From: Actinomycetospora succinea
GTDB taxonomy: Bacteria > Actinomycetota > Actinomycetes > Mycobacteriales > Pseudonocardiaceae
Assembly (NCBI RefSeq): GCF_004363095.1
Contig: NZ_SNYO01000003.1
Coordinates: 744,001-808,000 of the forward strand
Direction of reading: 5' to 3'
Length of the DNA: 64,000 nt
How positions within the stretch are numbered: the stretch's first letter is position 1; each line of letters starts with the position of its first letter. Shown one piece after another: positions 45,051 through 54,121 of the stretch. The position numbers and the translations under genes were made by a program. Below the pieces are notes generated by a model. That model was not told where the DNA came from, ran no database searches, and worked only from the letters and a program-made list of their open reading frames with translations.

Positions 45051-46469
45051 TCAGCGGCCCGGGGACACCGAGGTCATGTGGTAGTCGGGGACGCGCAGCG
45101 GGGGCATGGCGGCGCGGGTGAACCAGTCCTTCCACTCGCGTGGCAGCGTCCGCTCGGTGGTGCCCGCCTCGGTGGCGCGGCGCAGGAGGTCGAGCGGCGA
45201 CTCGTTGAAGCGGAAGTTGTTGACCTCCCCGACGATCTCGCCGCGCTCGACGAGGTACACGCCGTCGCGGGTCAGCCCCGTGAGCAGCAGCGTCGAGGGG
45301 TCGACCTCGCGGATGTACCAGAGGCAGGTCAGCAGCAGGCCGCGCTCGGTCGAGGCCACCATCTCCTCGAGCGTCGCGTCCTCGCCCCCGGTGAGCACGA
45401 GGTTGTCGGTGGGCGCGGCGAACGGGGCGTCGTACTCGGTCGCGGCGGCGCGCGGGTAGGCCAGCGTCGCCACCTCGCCGTCGCGGACCCACTCGACGCG
45501 TCCGGTGGTGGCCCCGTTGTCGAACACCGAGACCTCGTCGCCGGAGTACGTCGTCGCGAGCACCGGGGTGTAGGCCAGGTCGGGGAAGCCGGGCGCGGCC
45601 GGGTCGCCGGCGAGCGTCAGGGGCAGCGGGCCGAGGCGCTCGCCGACGCGGGTGCCGCCGGCCCGCGAGAACGCCGAGCGGCCCTCCTGCGCCGGGCGCC
45701 CGCCCATCGACCAGGCCATGTAGATCATCAGGTCGGACACCGCCGACGGCGGCAGGATCGTCTCGTAGCGGCCCGCGGGCAGGTCGATCCAGCGCCGGCC
45801 CCACGGCAGCCGGTCGCGCAGGCGCCCGACCAGCGCGGTGACGTCGACGTCCGCGACGTCGGTGGCGCCCTCGCCGCCCCACACCGACGTGCCGGTCGCG
45901 GGGTCCTTGAGGTTGATCTCGACGGATCCGCCGGGCTCGACCCAGCGCCGCCGCACCCCGGCCGACGTGCCCAGCCAGGTGGTGGTGACGCGGTGGTCGG
46001 CGAACCCGAACGACGCCTCGTCGGGCCGGAACGACGCCCCCAGCTCCTCGGCGAGCCGCCCGAACACCGCCATCGAGGTCTCGCCGGCGCCGTCGTGCCA
46101 GTCGCCCGGGTCGCCGTCCGTGGACGCCGGCAGCGGGGCGGCGTCGCGCGCGGGTCCGGCCCGGCGGGCGGCCTGCACCGCGCCGGCGACCGCCTCGCCG
46201 ATCACTGCGTCGCCCTCGGGCCCGGCCGCGAGCGCGGTGGGCGCGGGCACGGTGGCCACGCCGGCGCCCGTGCCGCCGTCCAGCGGCACCAGCATGATCA
46301 CCGAGAGGCGCCGCTCGACGGTCTGCCCGTTGGTCGTGAGCGTGGAGTTCGCCCAGCGCACGACCGCCTCGGACACCTCGCGGACCGTGGCGACCGCGCC
46401 GGCGTCGGGGGCCTGGCGTGCCGCGATCGCGAGCGTGCGCTCCACGAGGGCCGATCCGGGCGCGCTCAC
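45051..46469 (-). CDS. TldD/PmbA family protein, TldE-like subunit
   Basis: The product is 472 residues from a GTG overlapping the stop of the TldD-like gene (GTGA). It has the PmbA/TldE fold pattern: an N-terminal VVRWANSTLTTNG strand region, a long middle domain, and the C-terminal LVLTGGEDATLEEMV, RGLLLTCLWYIREVDPST and GEIVGEVNNFRFNESPLDLL. It has no HExxxH, as expected for the non-catalytic partner. TldD/TldE form a metalloprotease complex that degrades peptides and, in some bacteria, matures RiPPs. Confidence 0.87.
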   Translation of the reverse strand: MSAPGSALVERTLAIAARQAPDAGAVATVREVSEAVVRWANSTLTTNGQTVERRLSVIMLVPLDGGTGAGVATVPAPTALAAGPEGDAVIGEAVAGAVQAARRAGPARDAAPLPASTDGDPGDWHDGAGETSMAVFGRLAEELGASFRPDEASFGFADHRVTTTWLGTSAGVRRRWVEPGGSVEINLKDPATGTSVWGGEGATDVADVDVTALVGRLRDRLPWGRRWIDLPAGRYETILPPSAVSDLMIYMAWSMGGRPAQEGRSAFSRAGGTRVGERLGPLPLTLAGDPAAPGFPDLAYTPVLATTYSGDEVSVFDNGATTGRVEWVRDGEVATLAYPRAAATEYDAPFAAPTDNLVLTGGEDATLEEMVASTERGLLLTCLWYIREVDPSTLLLTGLTRDGVYLVERGEIVGEVNNFRFNESPLDLLRRATEAGTTERTLPREWKDWFTRAAMPPLRVPDYHMTSVSPGR

Positions 46470-47983
46470 GATCCGCTCCCCGTGTTGAGGACGGTGACCT
46501 GCCGCAGCAGCGCCGACGGGCACCCGTGGCTCACGGGCGCGACCTGGCCGGGCTGGGCCTTGCCGCAGTTGAACGCCCCGCCCAGGCGCCACGTCGAGCG
46601 CCCGCCGACGGCCTCGAGCGAGCCCCAGAAGTCGGTGGTCGTCGCCTGGTAGCCGACGTCGCGGACCTGCCCGACGAGCTTGCCCCCGCGGATGCGGTGG
46701 AACCGCTGGCCGGTGAACTGGAAGTTGTAGCGCTGCATGTCGATCGACCAGGAGCGGTCGCCCACGACGTAGATGCCGTCCTCCACCCCGTCGATGAGCG
46801 CCGCGGTGGACCGGTCGGTGTCCGGGTCGGCGCGCAGCGACACGTTCGCCATCCGCTGCAGCGGGACGTGCTCCGCGGAGTCGGCGTAGGCGCAGCCGTT
46901 GGAGCGCTCCAGCCCGAGGCGCGGCGCGAACGAGCGGTCGACCTGGTAGCCGACGAGCACCCCGTCGCGGACGAGGTCGAACTCGCCGGTGGCCACCCCG
47001 TCGTCGTCCCAGCCGACGCTCGCGAGCCCGTGCGGCACGGTCCGGTCGCCGGTGACGGTGAGGACGTCGCTGCCGTAGCGCAGCGTCCCGAGCTTGTCCG
47101 GGGTGGCGAAGCTGGTCCCGGCGTACGCCGCCTCGTAGCCGATCGCGCGGTCGTACTCGGTGGCGTGCCCGATCGACTCGTGGATGACGAGCCACAGGTT
47201 GGTCGGGTCGATGACGAGGTCGGTCGGGCCCGCCTCGACGCTGGGCGCCGCCACCTTCTCGGCCAGCAGGTCGGGCAGCTCGGCGAGCTCGGCGTCCCAG
47301 TCCCAGCCCGTGCCGGTGAGGTACTCCCAGCCGCGCCCGGTCGGCGGGGCCAGGGTCCGCAGCGTCTCGAAGCCGCCGGCGGCCCGGTCGACGGTGGTGA
47401 TCGTGACGTCGGGATCGACGCGGACGCGCTGCTGCGTGGTGGTCGTGCCGGCGGTGTCGGCGTAGAAGGTCTGCTCCTTGACCTGCACGCAGCTCGCGGC
47501 GACGTGGTCGACGCCGGGCGCGGCGAGCAGCGCCGTCGACCGGGCGGTCAGCAGGCCGATCTTGTCGGCGACGTCCACCGCCCACGGGTCGACGTCGTAC
47601 GGCGAGACCCAGGTGACACCGGCGTGCACCGGCTCGTCGGCGAGGGTCACCCGCTCGGTGGCCAGGGCGGCGAGGGTGCCGGAGACCTCGAGGGCCCGGC
47701 GGGCCGTGGCCGCGGCCGTCTCGGGCGTGAGGTCGACGTGCGCGGCGAACCCCCACACCCCGTCGCGCAGCACCCGCACGGCGAGGCCGACGCTCTCCTG
47801 GTCGGCGGCGACCACCACCCGGCCGTCGCGCAGTTCGAGGTGCTGGCTGCGCAGCCGCTGCACGCGCAGGTCCGCGTGCTGGGCCCCGCCGCGGCGGGCG
47901 GCGTCGAGGGCGGCGTCGGCGAGCGCGGCACGGGGCAGGGCGAGGAAGTCCGCGTCCACCGCATGCGTCACGGGGCTCTGCAC
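46466..47983 (-). CDS. tldD: TldD-like metalloprotease subunit
   Basis: A 505-residue protein with the zinc-binding HExxxH motif in VIHESIGHATEYDRAIGYE. Other family blocks are ADLRVQRLRSQHLELRDG, KLGTLRYGSDVLTVTGD and the C-terminal RGGKLVGQVRDVGYQATTTD. GTG 47983 was chosen because TAGGTT stands at -14 to -9 (47992-47997), consistent with a leaderless message. GTG 47971 would give the more conserved start MTHAVDADFLAL. It forms the catalytic half of the pair with the overlapping downstream gene. Confidence 0.9.
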   Translation of the reverse strand: MQSPVTHAVDADFLALPRAALADAALDAARRGGAQHADLRVQRLRSQHLELRDGRVVVAADQESVGLAVRVLRDGVWGFAAHVDLTPETAAATARRALEVSGTLAALATERVTLADEPVHAGVTWVSPYDVDPWAVDVADKIGLLTARSTALLAAPGVDHVAASCVQVKEQTFYADTAGTTTTQQRVRVDPDVTITTVDRAAGGFETLRTLAPPTGRGWEYLTGTGWDWDAELAELPDLLAEKVAAPSVEAGPTDLVIDPTNLWLVIHESIGHATEYDRAIGYEAAYAGTSFATPDKLGTLRYGSDVLTVTGDRTVPHGLASVGWDDDGVATGEFDLVRDGVLVGYQVDRSFAPRLGLERSNGCAYADSAEHVPLQRMANVSLRADPDTDRSTAALIDGVEDGIYVVGDRSWSIDMQRYNFQFTGQRFHRIRGGKLVGQVRDVGYQATTTDFWGSLEAVGGRSTWRLGGAFNCGKAQPGQVAPVSHGCPSALLRQVTVLNTGSGS

Positions 47984-48024
47984 AGGCGCCGAACCTACCC
48001 GGATCGACCGCCCGACCGGCGCAT

Positions 48025-48342
48025 TCAGCCGCCGCGGACCCACCCACCGGTGGCCGGATCGATGATCGGCGCCGGCGGGACCGGGCCCTCGTCCCAGTCG
48101 GGGACCTCGTGCGTCGTCGCCGTGCCGTCGTCGCCGATGCGGGTGAGCACGTCGACCCGCGCGTCACCGTCGACGTCGGTGCCCAGCACCAGCGCGTCGG
48201 GCTCGGGCACCACGGTGGTGTCGGGGCGGCCGTCGGCGTCGCTGTCGACGGTGGCGGCGCCGAGCACGTGGGCACCGTCGGGCGCGCCGACCAGCAGCTC
48301 GCCGGGCAGCGGATCGATGTGGACGTCGGGCACGTCGACCAT
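48025..48342 (-). CDS. Small protein with two calcium-loop-like motifs
   Basis: A 105-residue acidic protein starting at ATG 48342. Two Asp-rich loops, DSDADGRPD and DVDGDARVD, resemble EF-hand/dockerin or thrombospondin type 3 calcium loops. The C-terminus is proline-rich (EGPVPPAPIIDPATGG). There is no signal peptide. TAGCCT at -13 to -8 (48350-48355) suggests a leaderless transcript. The function is unknown; a calcium-binding or structural repeat is inferred. Confidence 0.65.
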   Translation of the reverse strand: MVDVPDVHIDPLPGELLVGAPDGAHVLGAATVDSDADGRPDTTVVPEPDALVLGTDVDGDARVDVLTRIGDDGTATTHEVPDWDEGPVPPAPIIDPATGGWVRGG

Positions 48343-48352
48343 GCCCCGGAGG

Positions 48353-50023
48353 CTAGGTCGCCGGCGCGGCCCGTGGGTGCGGTTCGGGCACATCCACCCT
48401 GTCCCGCAGCTCGGCGAGCCGGCGCAGCAGCGTCTCCGCCCGGTCGCGGCCCTCGCGCGCCTCGGCGGCGGTGCGCGCGGCGGCCCGGTCGGCCTCGGCA
48501 CGGTCGGTGCCTGCGAGGCGCACGGCGGCGAGCGCGTCGTCGAGGTCGCGCGCCCGGTCCTCGAGCGCGGCGTCGAGGGCGAGCGTGACCTCCCGCTCGG
48601 TGGTGATCAGCGCGTCGGCGAGCACCCGCTCGAGGTCGCCGCGCACCTCGGCGAGCGCCTCGACCGACCACTGGCGCAGGTGCGCGCGGTCGGCGGCCAG
48701 CCGGCGGGCGCGCGCCACCCAGCCCGCCGCGCCCAGCCCGAGCCCCACCGACACGGGCACCAGCGCCGCGCCCAGCGCGGCCGGCGCGATCGGCACGGCG
48801 AGCAACGGCAGCAGCGCGAGGCGGGAGAGCCCGAGCCCGCCCGACGCGCCGGCGACCACGAGCAGCCGGTCCTCGGCCGGGCGGGTCCGCGGCGCGGGCA
48901 CGAGCGCGGGCTCGCCGAGCTCCGCGACCCGCAACGACGGCAGCTCGCCGGCGGGCACGAGGTCGGCGAGCGTCGCCGCCACCAGCTCCCGCAGCCGCGC
49001 GCCGAGCCCGGTGACGACGTCGGCGGCGAGCGCCTCGACCTCGCCCGCGAGCTCCCGGGGCACGGCCGCGAGCCCTGCCCGGTCGGCATCGTCGATCCGG
49101 GCGCGCACCGCCACGCCGAGCGCGCGCACGCGGGCGGCGAGGTCGTCGGTCGCCGCGACCCGGGCGGCGGCGAGGTCCGAGCGCCAGCGGGTGTGGTGAT
49201 CGCGGCGCAGCGAGGACCGGGCGGCGAGCAGCTCGTCGCGCCGGCGGGCGAGGTCCCCGCCGGCCGGGGCGCGCAGCGCCGACCGGGTCGCCTCGGCCCG
49301 CGCGGCGACCCCGTCGAGCGCGCCGGCGAGCAGGCGCAGCGCGTTGGCCTCGCCGAGCATCCGGCGGCGGCGCGCGACCAGCCGGTGCAGCTCGCGCTGC
49401 AGGGCGGCGAGACCGGAGCGCCGGCGCAGGGTCTCGGCGCCGCCCGGATCACGATCGTGAGCGCGTCGCGCCAGGGCGGCCGAGACCGGGAACCACGGCG
49501 CGTCAGCGAGGCGCGGCACGTGCCCGGCCACCAGCGCCCGGTCGGCCTCCAGCACGGTGCGCCAGCCCCGGTGCGCCTCGGTGTGGGTGAGGGCGAAGAC
49601 CACGGTGTCGACCCGGTCGGCGGCGCGCGCGAGCGCCTCGAGCTCCTCGGTGCCCAGCGGCGCGGCGGCGTCCGCGAGCACCAGCGCGGCCGTCGCCCCG
49701 TCGACCGGCCACGTCCCCGGGTCGTCCCGGCGCGGCGGCAGGACGAGGTCGAGCTCCTCGAGCAGGGGCACACCCACGCGCTCGTGGGTGGCGCGGACCG
49801 CGCCGTCGGGGCCGCGCTCCGGCACCGCGTCGATCCCGAGCAGCGCCGCCAGCAGCTCCCCGCGGCCGCGGCCCGGGGCGCCGACGAGCGCCACGGTCGG
49901 CCGGGCCGGGGGTGCCGGCGCGGCGGCCCGGGCGGCGGCGTCGGGGTCGAGGCGGGCGAGCAGGGTGGTCAGCGCCTCGCGGGTCCGCGCGACCTCGGCG
50001 GGGACGTCTCGAGGGGAGCTCAC
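48353..50023 (-). CDS. Dynamin-like GTPase family protein with degenerate P-loop
   Basis: The product is 556 residues from a GTG that overlaps the stop of the partner gene. The G1 loop reads VALVGAPGRGRGELLAALLG, lacking the conserved GK[ST]. A G-domain-like region follows (VVFALTHTEAHRG), then long helices rich in Ala and Arg, then a hydrophobic hairpin (LALLPLLAVPIAPAALGA, then VPVSVGLGLGAAGWVA) that could be a membrane paddle, then a C-terminal coiled coil. This is the layout of bacterial dynamin-like proteins (DynA/DynB, IniA/IniC). It probably acts at the membrane with its canonical partner. Confidence 0.75.
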   Translation of the reverse strand: MSSPRDVPAEVARTREALTTLLARLDPDAAARAAAPAPPARPTVALVGAPGRGRGELLAALLGIDAVPERGPDGAVRATHERVGVPLLEELDLVLPPRRDDPGTWPVDGATAALVLADAAAPLGTEELEALARAADRVDTVVFALTHTEAHRGWRTVLEADRALVAGHVPRLADAPWFPVSAALARRAHDRDPGGAETLRRRSGLAALQRELHRLVARRRRMLGEANALRLLAGALDGVAARAEATRSALRAPAGGDLARRRDELLAARSSLRRDHHTRWRSDLAAARVAATDDLAARVRALGVAVRARIDDADRAGLAAVPRELAGEVEALAADVVTGLGARLRELVAATLADLVPAGELPSLRVAELGEPALVPAPRTRPAEDRLLVVAGASGGLGLSRLALLPLLAVPIAPAALGAALVPVSVGLGLGAAGWVARARRLAADRAHLRQWSVEALAEVRGDLERVLADALITTEREVTLALDAALEDRARDLDDALAAVRLAGTDRAEADRAAARTAAEAREGRDRAETLLRRLAELRDRVDVPEPHPRAAPAT

Positions 50024-51447
50024 GCCGTCAGCTCCCGCCACAGCCGCACGTAGGTGCGGTGCACGACGTGGGCGAGGTCGCCGATCCGTCGCGGCGCGCC
50101 CCAGGCCCCGTACGCCCGCCACCAGGCCGCCCGCCGGGCGGCGTGGCCGGCGAGCTCGACCGGGTGCGCGCCGGGGTGCGCCATCCGGACGTCGGGCGGG
50201 CCGGGCGCGGCGAGCCGGTCGACCTCGTCGCGCAGCTCCGCGGGCATGCCGAGCGCGCCGGCCCGCAGGCGGGCGCGGGCGGCGAGCAGCGCGCGGTCGG
50301 CGAAGGCCTCCCGGCGGGCGAGCGAGCCGGCGGCGTCGGCGATCCGCGTGCCCTCGCCGCCGGGTGCCTCGTCCGCGGCCTCCGCCCGGGCCCGGCGGTC
50401 GGCGAGCGCGCCGAGGTCGCGGAGACCCGCCCACGCGGCATGAAGGTCGGTGCGGGCGCGGACCTCGTCGTGCAGCCGCCCGACCAGGTTCGCGAGGCCG
50501 GACGCGGCGAGCAGCGCGTCGCAGAGCTCGCCGACCCCGGCCGACGCGTCGGCCCGCAGCAGGGCGAGCCCGAGCGCGAGACCGCGCAGGTCGAGCAGCT
50601 CGAGCAGCCGCACCCGGGCGTCGGCGGGCAGGGGCAGCTCGGCGGTGGTGAAGAGCTCCGCGTCGAGCAGCGCGACCTCGAGCACCGCCGGGTCGGCGCC
50701 GGCGAGCAGCCGCAGCGCACCGACGTCCTCGGTGCGCAGCGCGCCCGTCACCGCCGTCTCGGCGAGCAGCCCGATCACCGGCGTCACCGGCCCGACGCGG
50801 TCGCCGAGGCGGCGGCCGAGGTCGACGGCCAGTTCGCGGCCGTCGTCGGGGCCGACGGTGTCCGCCCGGCCCAGCACCGCCACCACCCCGGCGGGCCCGT
50901 GGGTGGCCGGACCGGGGAGGACGTCGAGGTCACCGGGGTGCGCCGTCGCGGGCAGCACCACGAGCGCGGCGTCCGCGTGCGCGCCGCCCGTGGGTCCGGC
51001 CGGGCGCCGCGCCGAGCCGGTGCCCGGGGTGTCGATCACCGTGAGCCCGTCGAGCGCGGCACTCGTCAGGGTGACCACCAGGTGGTCGACGTCCTCGGGG
51101 CGCACGCCCAGCCGGTCGCCGACCGCGGCCGGCACCCGCCCGCCGGCGGCCAGCGGCAGCGGCCGGCGGGTGCCGTCGACGAGGACGACGTCGAGCCGGT
51201 CGACCGGCCCGCGGACGTAGTGGGCCGTCAGGCCCGTGCACTCGCCCGCGCCGGTGGGCGCGACCCGTCGCCCGACCAGGGCGTTGACCAGCGTCGACTT
51301 CCCCGACGAGACCGGGCCGGCCACGACGAGCGAGGGCGTGGCGAGCATCCGGGCTGCGATCGCCTCGACCTCGTCGGCCGTGGGCAGCGCCACCCGCGGC
51401 GCCAGCGCACGGCATGTCGCGACGACAGCGCTGCGCAGAGGGCCCAC
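50020..51447 (-). CDS. Dynamin-like GTPase, canonical partner
   Basis: A 475-residue protein with an intact G1 loop (VVAGPVSSGKSTLVNALVG), a G2-like Thr in GECTGLT, G3 in TVIDTPGTGS and a candidate G4 in VVAVLGRADTV. The rest is helical without an obvious paddle. In actinobacteria paired dynamin-like genes (IniA/IniC, DynA/DynB) support membrane integrity or sporulation septation. Here the second gene follows with a GTGA overlap. TACTCT at 51457-51462 (minus) is a plausible -10. It is divergent from the 148-residue membrane protein. Confidence 0.8.
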   Translation of the reverse strand: MGPLRSAVVATCRALAPRVALPTADEVEAIAARMLATPSLVVAGPVSSGKSTLVNALVGRRVAPTGAGECTGLTAHYVRGPVDRLDVVLVDGTRRPLPLAAGGRVPAAVGDRLGVRPEDVDHLVVTLTSAALDGLTVIDTPGTGSARRPAGPTGGAHADAALVVLPATAHPGDLDVLPGPATHGPAGVVAVLGRADTVGPDDGRELAVDLGRRLGDRVGPVTPVIGLLAETAVTGALRTEDVGALRLLAGADPAVLEVALLDAELFTTAELPLPADARVRLLELLDLRGLALGLALLRADASAGVGELCDALLAASGLANLVGRLHDEVRARTDLHAAWAGLRDLGALADRRARAEAADEAPGGEGTRIADAAGSLARREAFADRALLAARARLRAGALGMPAELRDEVDRLAAPGPPDVRMAHPGAHPVELAGHAARRAAWWRAYGAWGAPRRIGDLAHVVHRTYVRLWRELTA

Positions 51448-51571
51448 AGTCGTCGCAGAGTAGGCGCCTCACCCGTCACACAGGGCCCGGTTGCGCAGGT
51501 CGCGAGGGTTTCGCGTGATCGCCCGTCAGGGGAGACTGCTCACGAACCGTCACTCGGGAGGGGAAGCGCTC

Positions 51572-52018
51572 GTGCTCGACACCGGCACGTACCTGGCGAT
51601 CGTCGTCATCGGCGCGATCCTCACCCTGGTCGTGGGTCAGATCCTCATGCGGTCCGGGATCGGGTTCCTGCGCGACGTCTTCGACTCCGAGGAGGTCGCG
51701 GTCTCGACCAACCGCCTCCTCGGCGTCCTGTTCCACCTCATCGCGCTGGGCTTCCTCGCGCTGATCTCGACGTTCCGCCCGTTCGACGTCCAGGGCACGG
51801 TGCAGATCGTCGTCACCCAGCTCGGCGGCGTGATGCTCGTGCTCGGCATCCTCCACGGCCTCACGCTGCTGCTCCTCGCGCGCGTGCGCAGCCGTCGTCA
51901 CGACGAGTCGGTCGAGTCGCAGATGACCCAGAAGTACGAGGACGCCCGACGCGCCCGGCAGGCCCCGCGCCAGCAGGTCATCGAGGGCGGTCCCCCGTCC
52001 GGCTCATCGTCGTCCTGA
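51572..52018 (+). CDS. Three-span membrane protein, unknown function
   Basis: The product is 148 residues from GTG 51572 with GGGAGGGG upstream. It has three hydrophobic segments (YLAIVVIGAILTLVVGQIL, LLGVLFHLIALGFLALI and VTQLGGVMLVLGILHGLTLL) and a hydrophilic C-terminal tail of about 45 residues ending in serines. The upstream in-frame codons from 51491 were left out because the strong ribosome site is at 51572. No family is recognised. It is divergent from the dynamin-like pair. Confidence 0.65.
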   Translation: MLDTGTYLAIVVIGAILTLVVGQILMRSGIGFLRDVFDSEEVAVSTNRLLGVLFHLIALGFLALISTFRPFDVQGTVQIVVTQLGGVMLVLGILHGLTLLLLARVRSRRHDESVESQMTQKYEDARRARQAPRQQVIEGGPPSGSSSS

Positions 52019-52119
52019 TCGAGCCGTCCACCGAGGACGTCCGAGCACGTCCGATCCCCCGACCGGGCGATCCTTCGCTTCCCGGCTAACCCGCTCCGAG
52101 ACCGGGGCGATGTGCGGGT

Positions 52120-52422
52120 GTGACCCTCGTCCCGTTGACCCGCCGCCCGGCGCGTGCAGCCGCCGAGCCGCTGACGATGCCGATGCCCCGGCTCGCCGAC
52201 GTCGTGCACGCCGTGACGGCGACGTTCGGCTCCACCGGGTGGACGCTGCGGTTCGGCCCGGGCGGCCAGCAGGTCGTCGTCGACCGCCTCGCCGACGCGC
52301 ACGCCGCCGCCCGCCGCCTCGTGGGCGCGGCACTCGGCATCCCCGCCGCGGCCGTCCGCATCCGGATCACCCCCGACCGCGCGACCCTGGTCCCGCTGCG
52401 CCGGCCGTCCAGCCGCTCCTGA
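52120..52422 (+). CDS. Small basic hypothetical protein
   Basis: A 100-residue Arg-rich protein from GTG 52120. It holds one alpha/beta unit: LADVVHAVTATFGSTGWTL, then GGQQVVVDRLADAHAAARRL, then AVRIRITPDRATLV. Codon bias is normal. There is no membrane segment or known motif, and no convincing ribosome binding site, so the start could be one of the two ATGs within the first 25 codons. The function is unknown. Confidence 0.5.
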   Translation: MTLVPLTRRPARAAAEPLTMPMPRLADVVHAVTATFGSTGWTLRFGPGGQQVVVDRLADAHAAARRLVGAALGIPAAAVRIRITPDRATLVPLRRPSSRS

Positions 52423-52453
52423 GCCCGCCCCGATCCCGTGTGAAGATCGGGGG

Positions 52454-53242
52454 GTGGTGGGGCCCGAGCACGACACGCTGTCGACGTCCGACGGGGACGT
52501 CCGGCGACGCTCGATCCTGAGCTTCACCGACCGCGGCGGGCGGATGACCGCCGGCCAGCAGCGCGCCTGGGACCGGCTCTGGTCGCGCTACGGCGCCGTC
52601 GCCCCCGGCTTCGACCGCGGTGTCGACGGGCGGGGCGAGGGCCCGCCCCCGCCCGTGCGCGACGGCCTGCTCGACGCCCCCGCGTGGTTCGGCCGCGCGG
52701 CGCCGCTGCGCCTCGAGATCGGCTCGGGGATGGGCGAGACCACCGCGGCACTCGCCGCCGCCGAGCCCGACGCCGACCACGTCGCCGTCGAGGTCTACCC
52801 GCCCGGCCTCGGGCAGCTCCTCCTGCGCATCGAGGACCGGGAGCTCACCAACCTGCGCCTGCTGCGCGGCGACGCCCTGGTGGTGCTCGAGGAGCTCGTC
52901 GCCCCCGGTTCGCTCGCCGGCCTGCGCGTCTACTACCCGGACCCGTGGCCGAAGCGCCGCCACCACAAGCGCCGCATCGTCCAGCCCGCCACCGTCGCGC
53001 TGATGGCCTCCCGGCTCGCGCCCGGCGCGACGCTGCACCTCGCCACCGACATCGCCGACTACGCGGACTGGATGCTCGAGGTGACCGACGCCGAGCCGCT
53101 GCTGGAGAACCCCCACGGCGGTTTCGCGCCGCGGCCGGAGTGGCGTCCGCGCACCAAGTTCGAGTCCCGCGCGGAGCAGGAGGGACGCCCGAGCAGGGAT
53201 CTCCTCCTGGCGCGGACGGCGCCGGAAGGGGGCTCCCCCTGA
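52454..53242 (+). CDS. trmB: tRNA (guanine-N7-)-methyltransferase
   Basis: A 262-residue SAM-dependent methyltransferase making m7G46 in tRNA. Visible signatures are SFTDRGGRMTAGQQRAW, the SAM loop LEIGSGMGETTAAL, the catalytic VYYPDPWPKRRHHKRRIV, and the C-terminal RPEWRPRTKFESRA. GTG 52454 gives about 28 residues before the conserved region, so a slightly later start is possible. It is followed at 42 bases by the NYN-domain gene. Confidence 0.95.
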   Translation: MVGPEHDTLSTSDGDVRRRSILSFTDRGGRMTAGQQRAWDRLWSRYGAVAPGFDRGVDGRGEGPPPPVRDGLLDAPAWFGRAAPLRLEIGSGMGETTAALAAAEPDADHVAVEVYPPGLGQLLLRIEDRELTNLRLLRGDALVVLEELVAPGSLAGLRVYYPDPWPKRRHHKRRIVQPATVALMASRLAPGATLHLATDIADYADWMLEVTDAEPLLENPHGGFAPRPEWRPRTKFESRAEQEGRPSRDLLLARTAPEGGSP

Positions 53243-53270
53243 GCACGCGTCGCGTCCGGCGGCGGGCGGT

Positions 53271-53276
53271 TAGAGT
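53271..53276 (+). promoter_or_regulatory. -10 element for the NYN gene
   Basis: TAGAGT stands at -13 to -8 relative to GTG 53284, with no ribosome binding site between. A leaderless promoter candidate. Confidence 0.5.
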
Positions 53277-53283
53277 TTGCCCC

Positions 53284-53982
53284 GTGTCGCCGTCCCCCTC
53301 ACCCGCCGACCTGGCCACCCCGCCCACCGCGCTGACCGGCGGCGAGGTCGAGGAGACGAGCACCGAGCAGGGGTCCGTGGAGCCCCCGCCGAGCCGCACG
53401 CTGCTCGTCTGGGACGCCCCGAACATCGACATGAGCCTCGGCTCGCTGCTCGGCACGCGCCCGACGTCGGCGTTCCGCCCGCGGTTCGACGCGGTCGGGC
53501 GCTGGCTGCTCTCCGAGGCCGGCCCCGACGGGCTCGCCGAGGCGACGGTGTTCACCAACGTCGTCCCCGGCTCGACGGAGATCGTCCGGCCGTGGGTCGA
53601 GGCGCTGCGCAACGTCGGCTTCGCGGTGTTCGCGAAGCCCAAGGTCGCCGACGACTCGGACGTCGACGAGGACATGCTCGCCCACATCGAGGCGCGCCGC
53701 GTCGAGGGCGGCCTCACCCACGTCGTCGTGGCCTCCGGCGACGGGCGCGCGTTCCGCGAGCCGCTCGAGGACCTCGTCGCGGCCGGCGTCACGGTCACCG
53801 TGATCGGGTTCCGCGAGTACGCCGCGTTCGCGGTGGCCTCGGACATCGTCGACTTCCTCGACCTCGAGGACATCGAGGGCGTGTTCCGCGAGCCGCTGCC
53901 GCGCGTCAGCCTCGACACGCTGCCCGACACCGGCGCCTGGCTGCCGCCTCTGCGCTCCCTGCGTTCGCTGCTGGAGCGGTAG
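53284..53982 (+). CDS. NYN domain protein (PIN-like RNase fold)
   Basis: A 232-residue protein. After a disordered Pro/Thr-rich N-terminus (about 35 residues) comes a NYN domain: LLVWDAPNIDMSLGSLL with the first catalytic Asp, then ATVFTNVVPGSTE, then KVADDSDVDEDMLAHIEARR, then HVVVASGDGRAFREPLEDL and VTVIGFREYAAFAV. Acidic residues expected for metal-dependent RNA cleavage are kept. It probably acts in RNA processing or turnover. It follows trmB but has its own leaderless promoter. Confidence 0.85.
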   Translation: MSPSPSPADLATPPTALTGGEVEETSTEQGSVEPPPSRTLLVWDAPNIDMSLGSLLGTRPTSAFRPRFDAVGRWLLSEAGPDGLAEATVFTNVVPGSTEIVRPWVEALRNVGFAVFAKPKVADDSDVDEDMLAHIEARRVEGGLTHVVVASGDGRAFREPLEDLVAAGVTVTVIGFREYAAFAVASDIVDFLDLEDIEGVFREPLPRVSLDTLPDTGAWLPPLRSLRSLLER

Positions 53983-54121
53983 GACGCTCCCGGTCCACTG
54001 GGGCACGACGCCTGCTGAACGGGCGCGCCGCACCCCGGCCGATGCGCTCGTCGCCGCACCGCGGGCGCGCTGGACGCGCGGCGTCACGTCCGCGGCGTCG
54101 CCGGACGTCCTGTGGCGGTGG

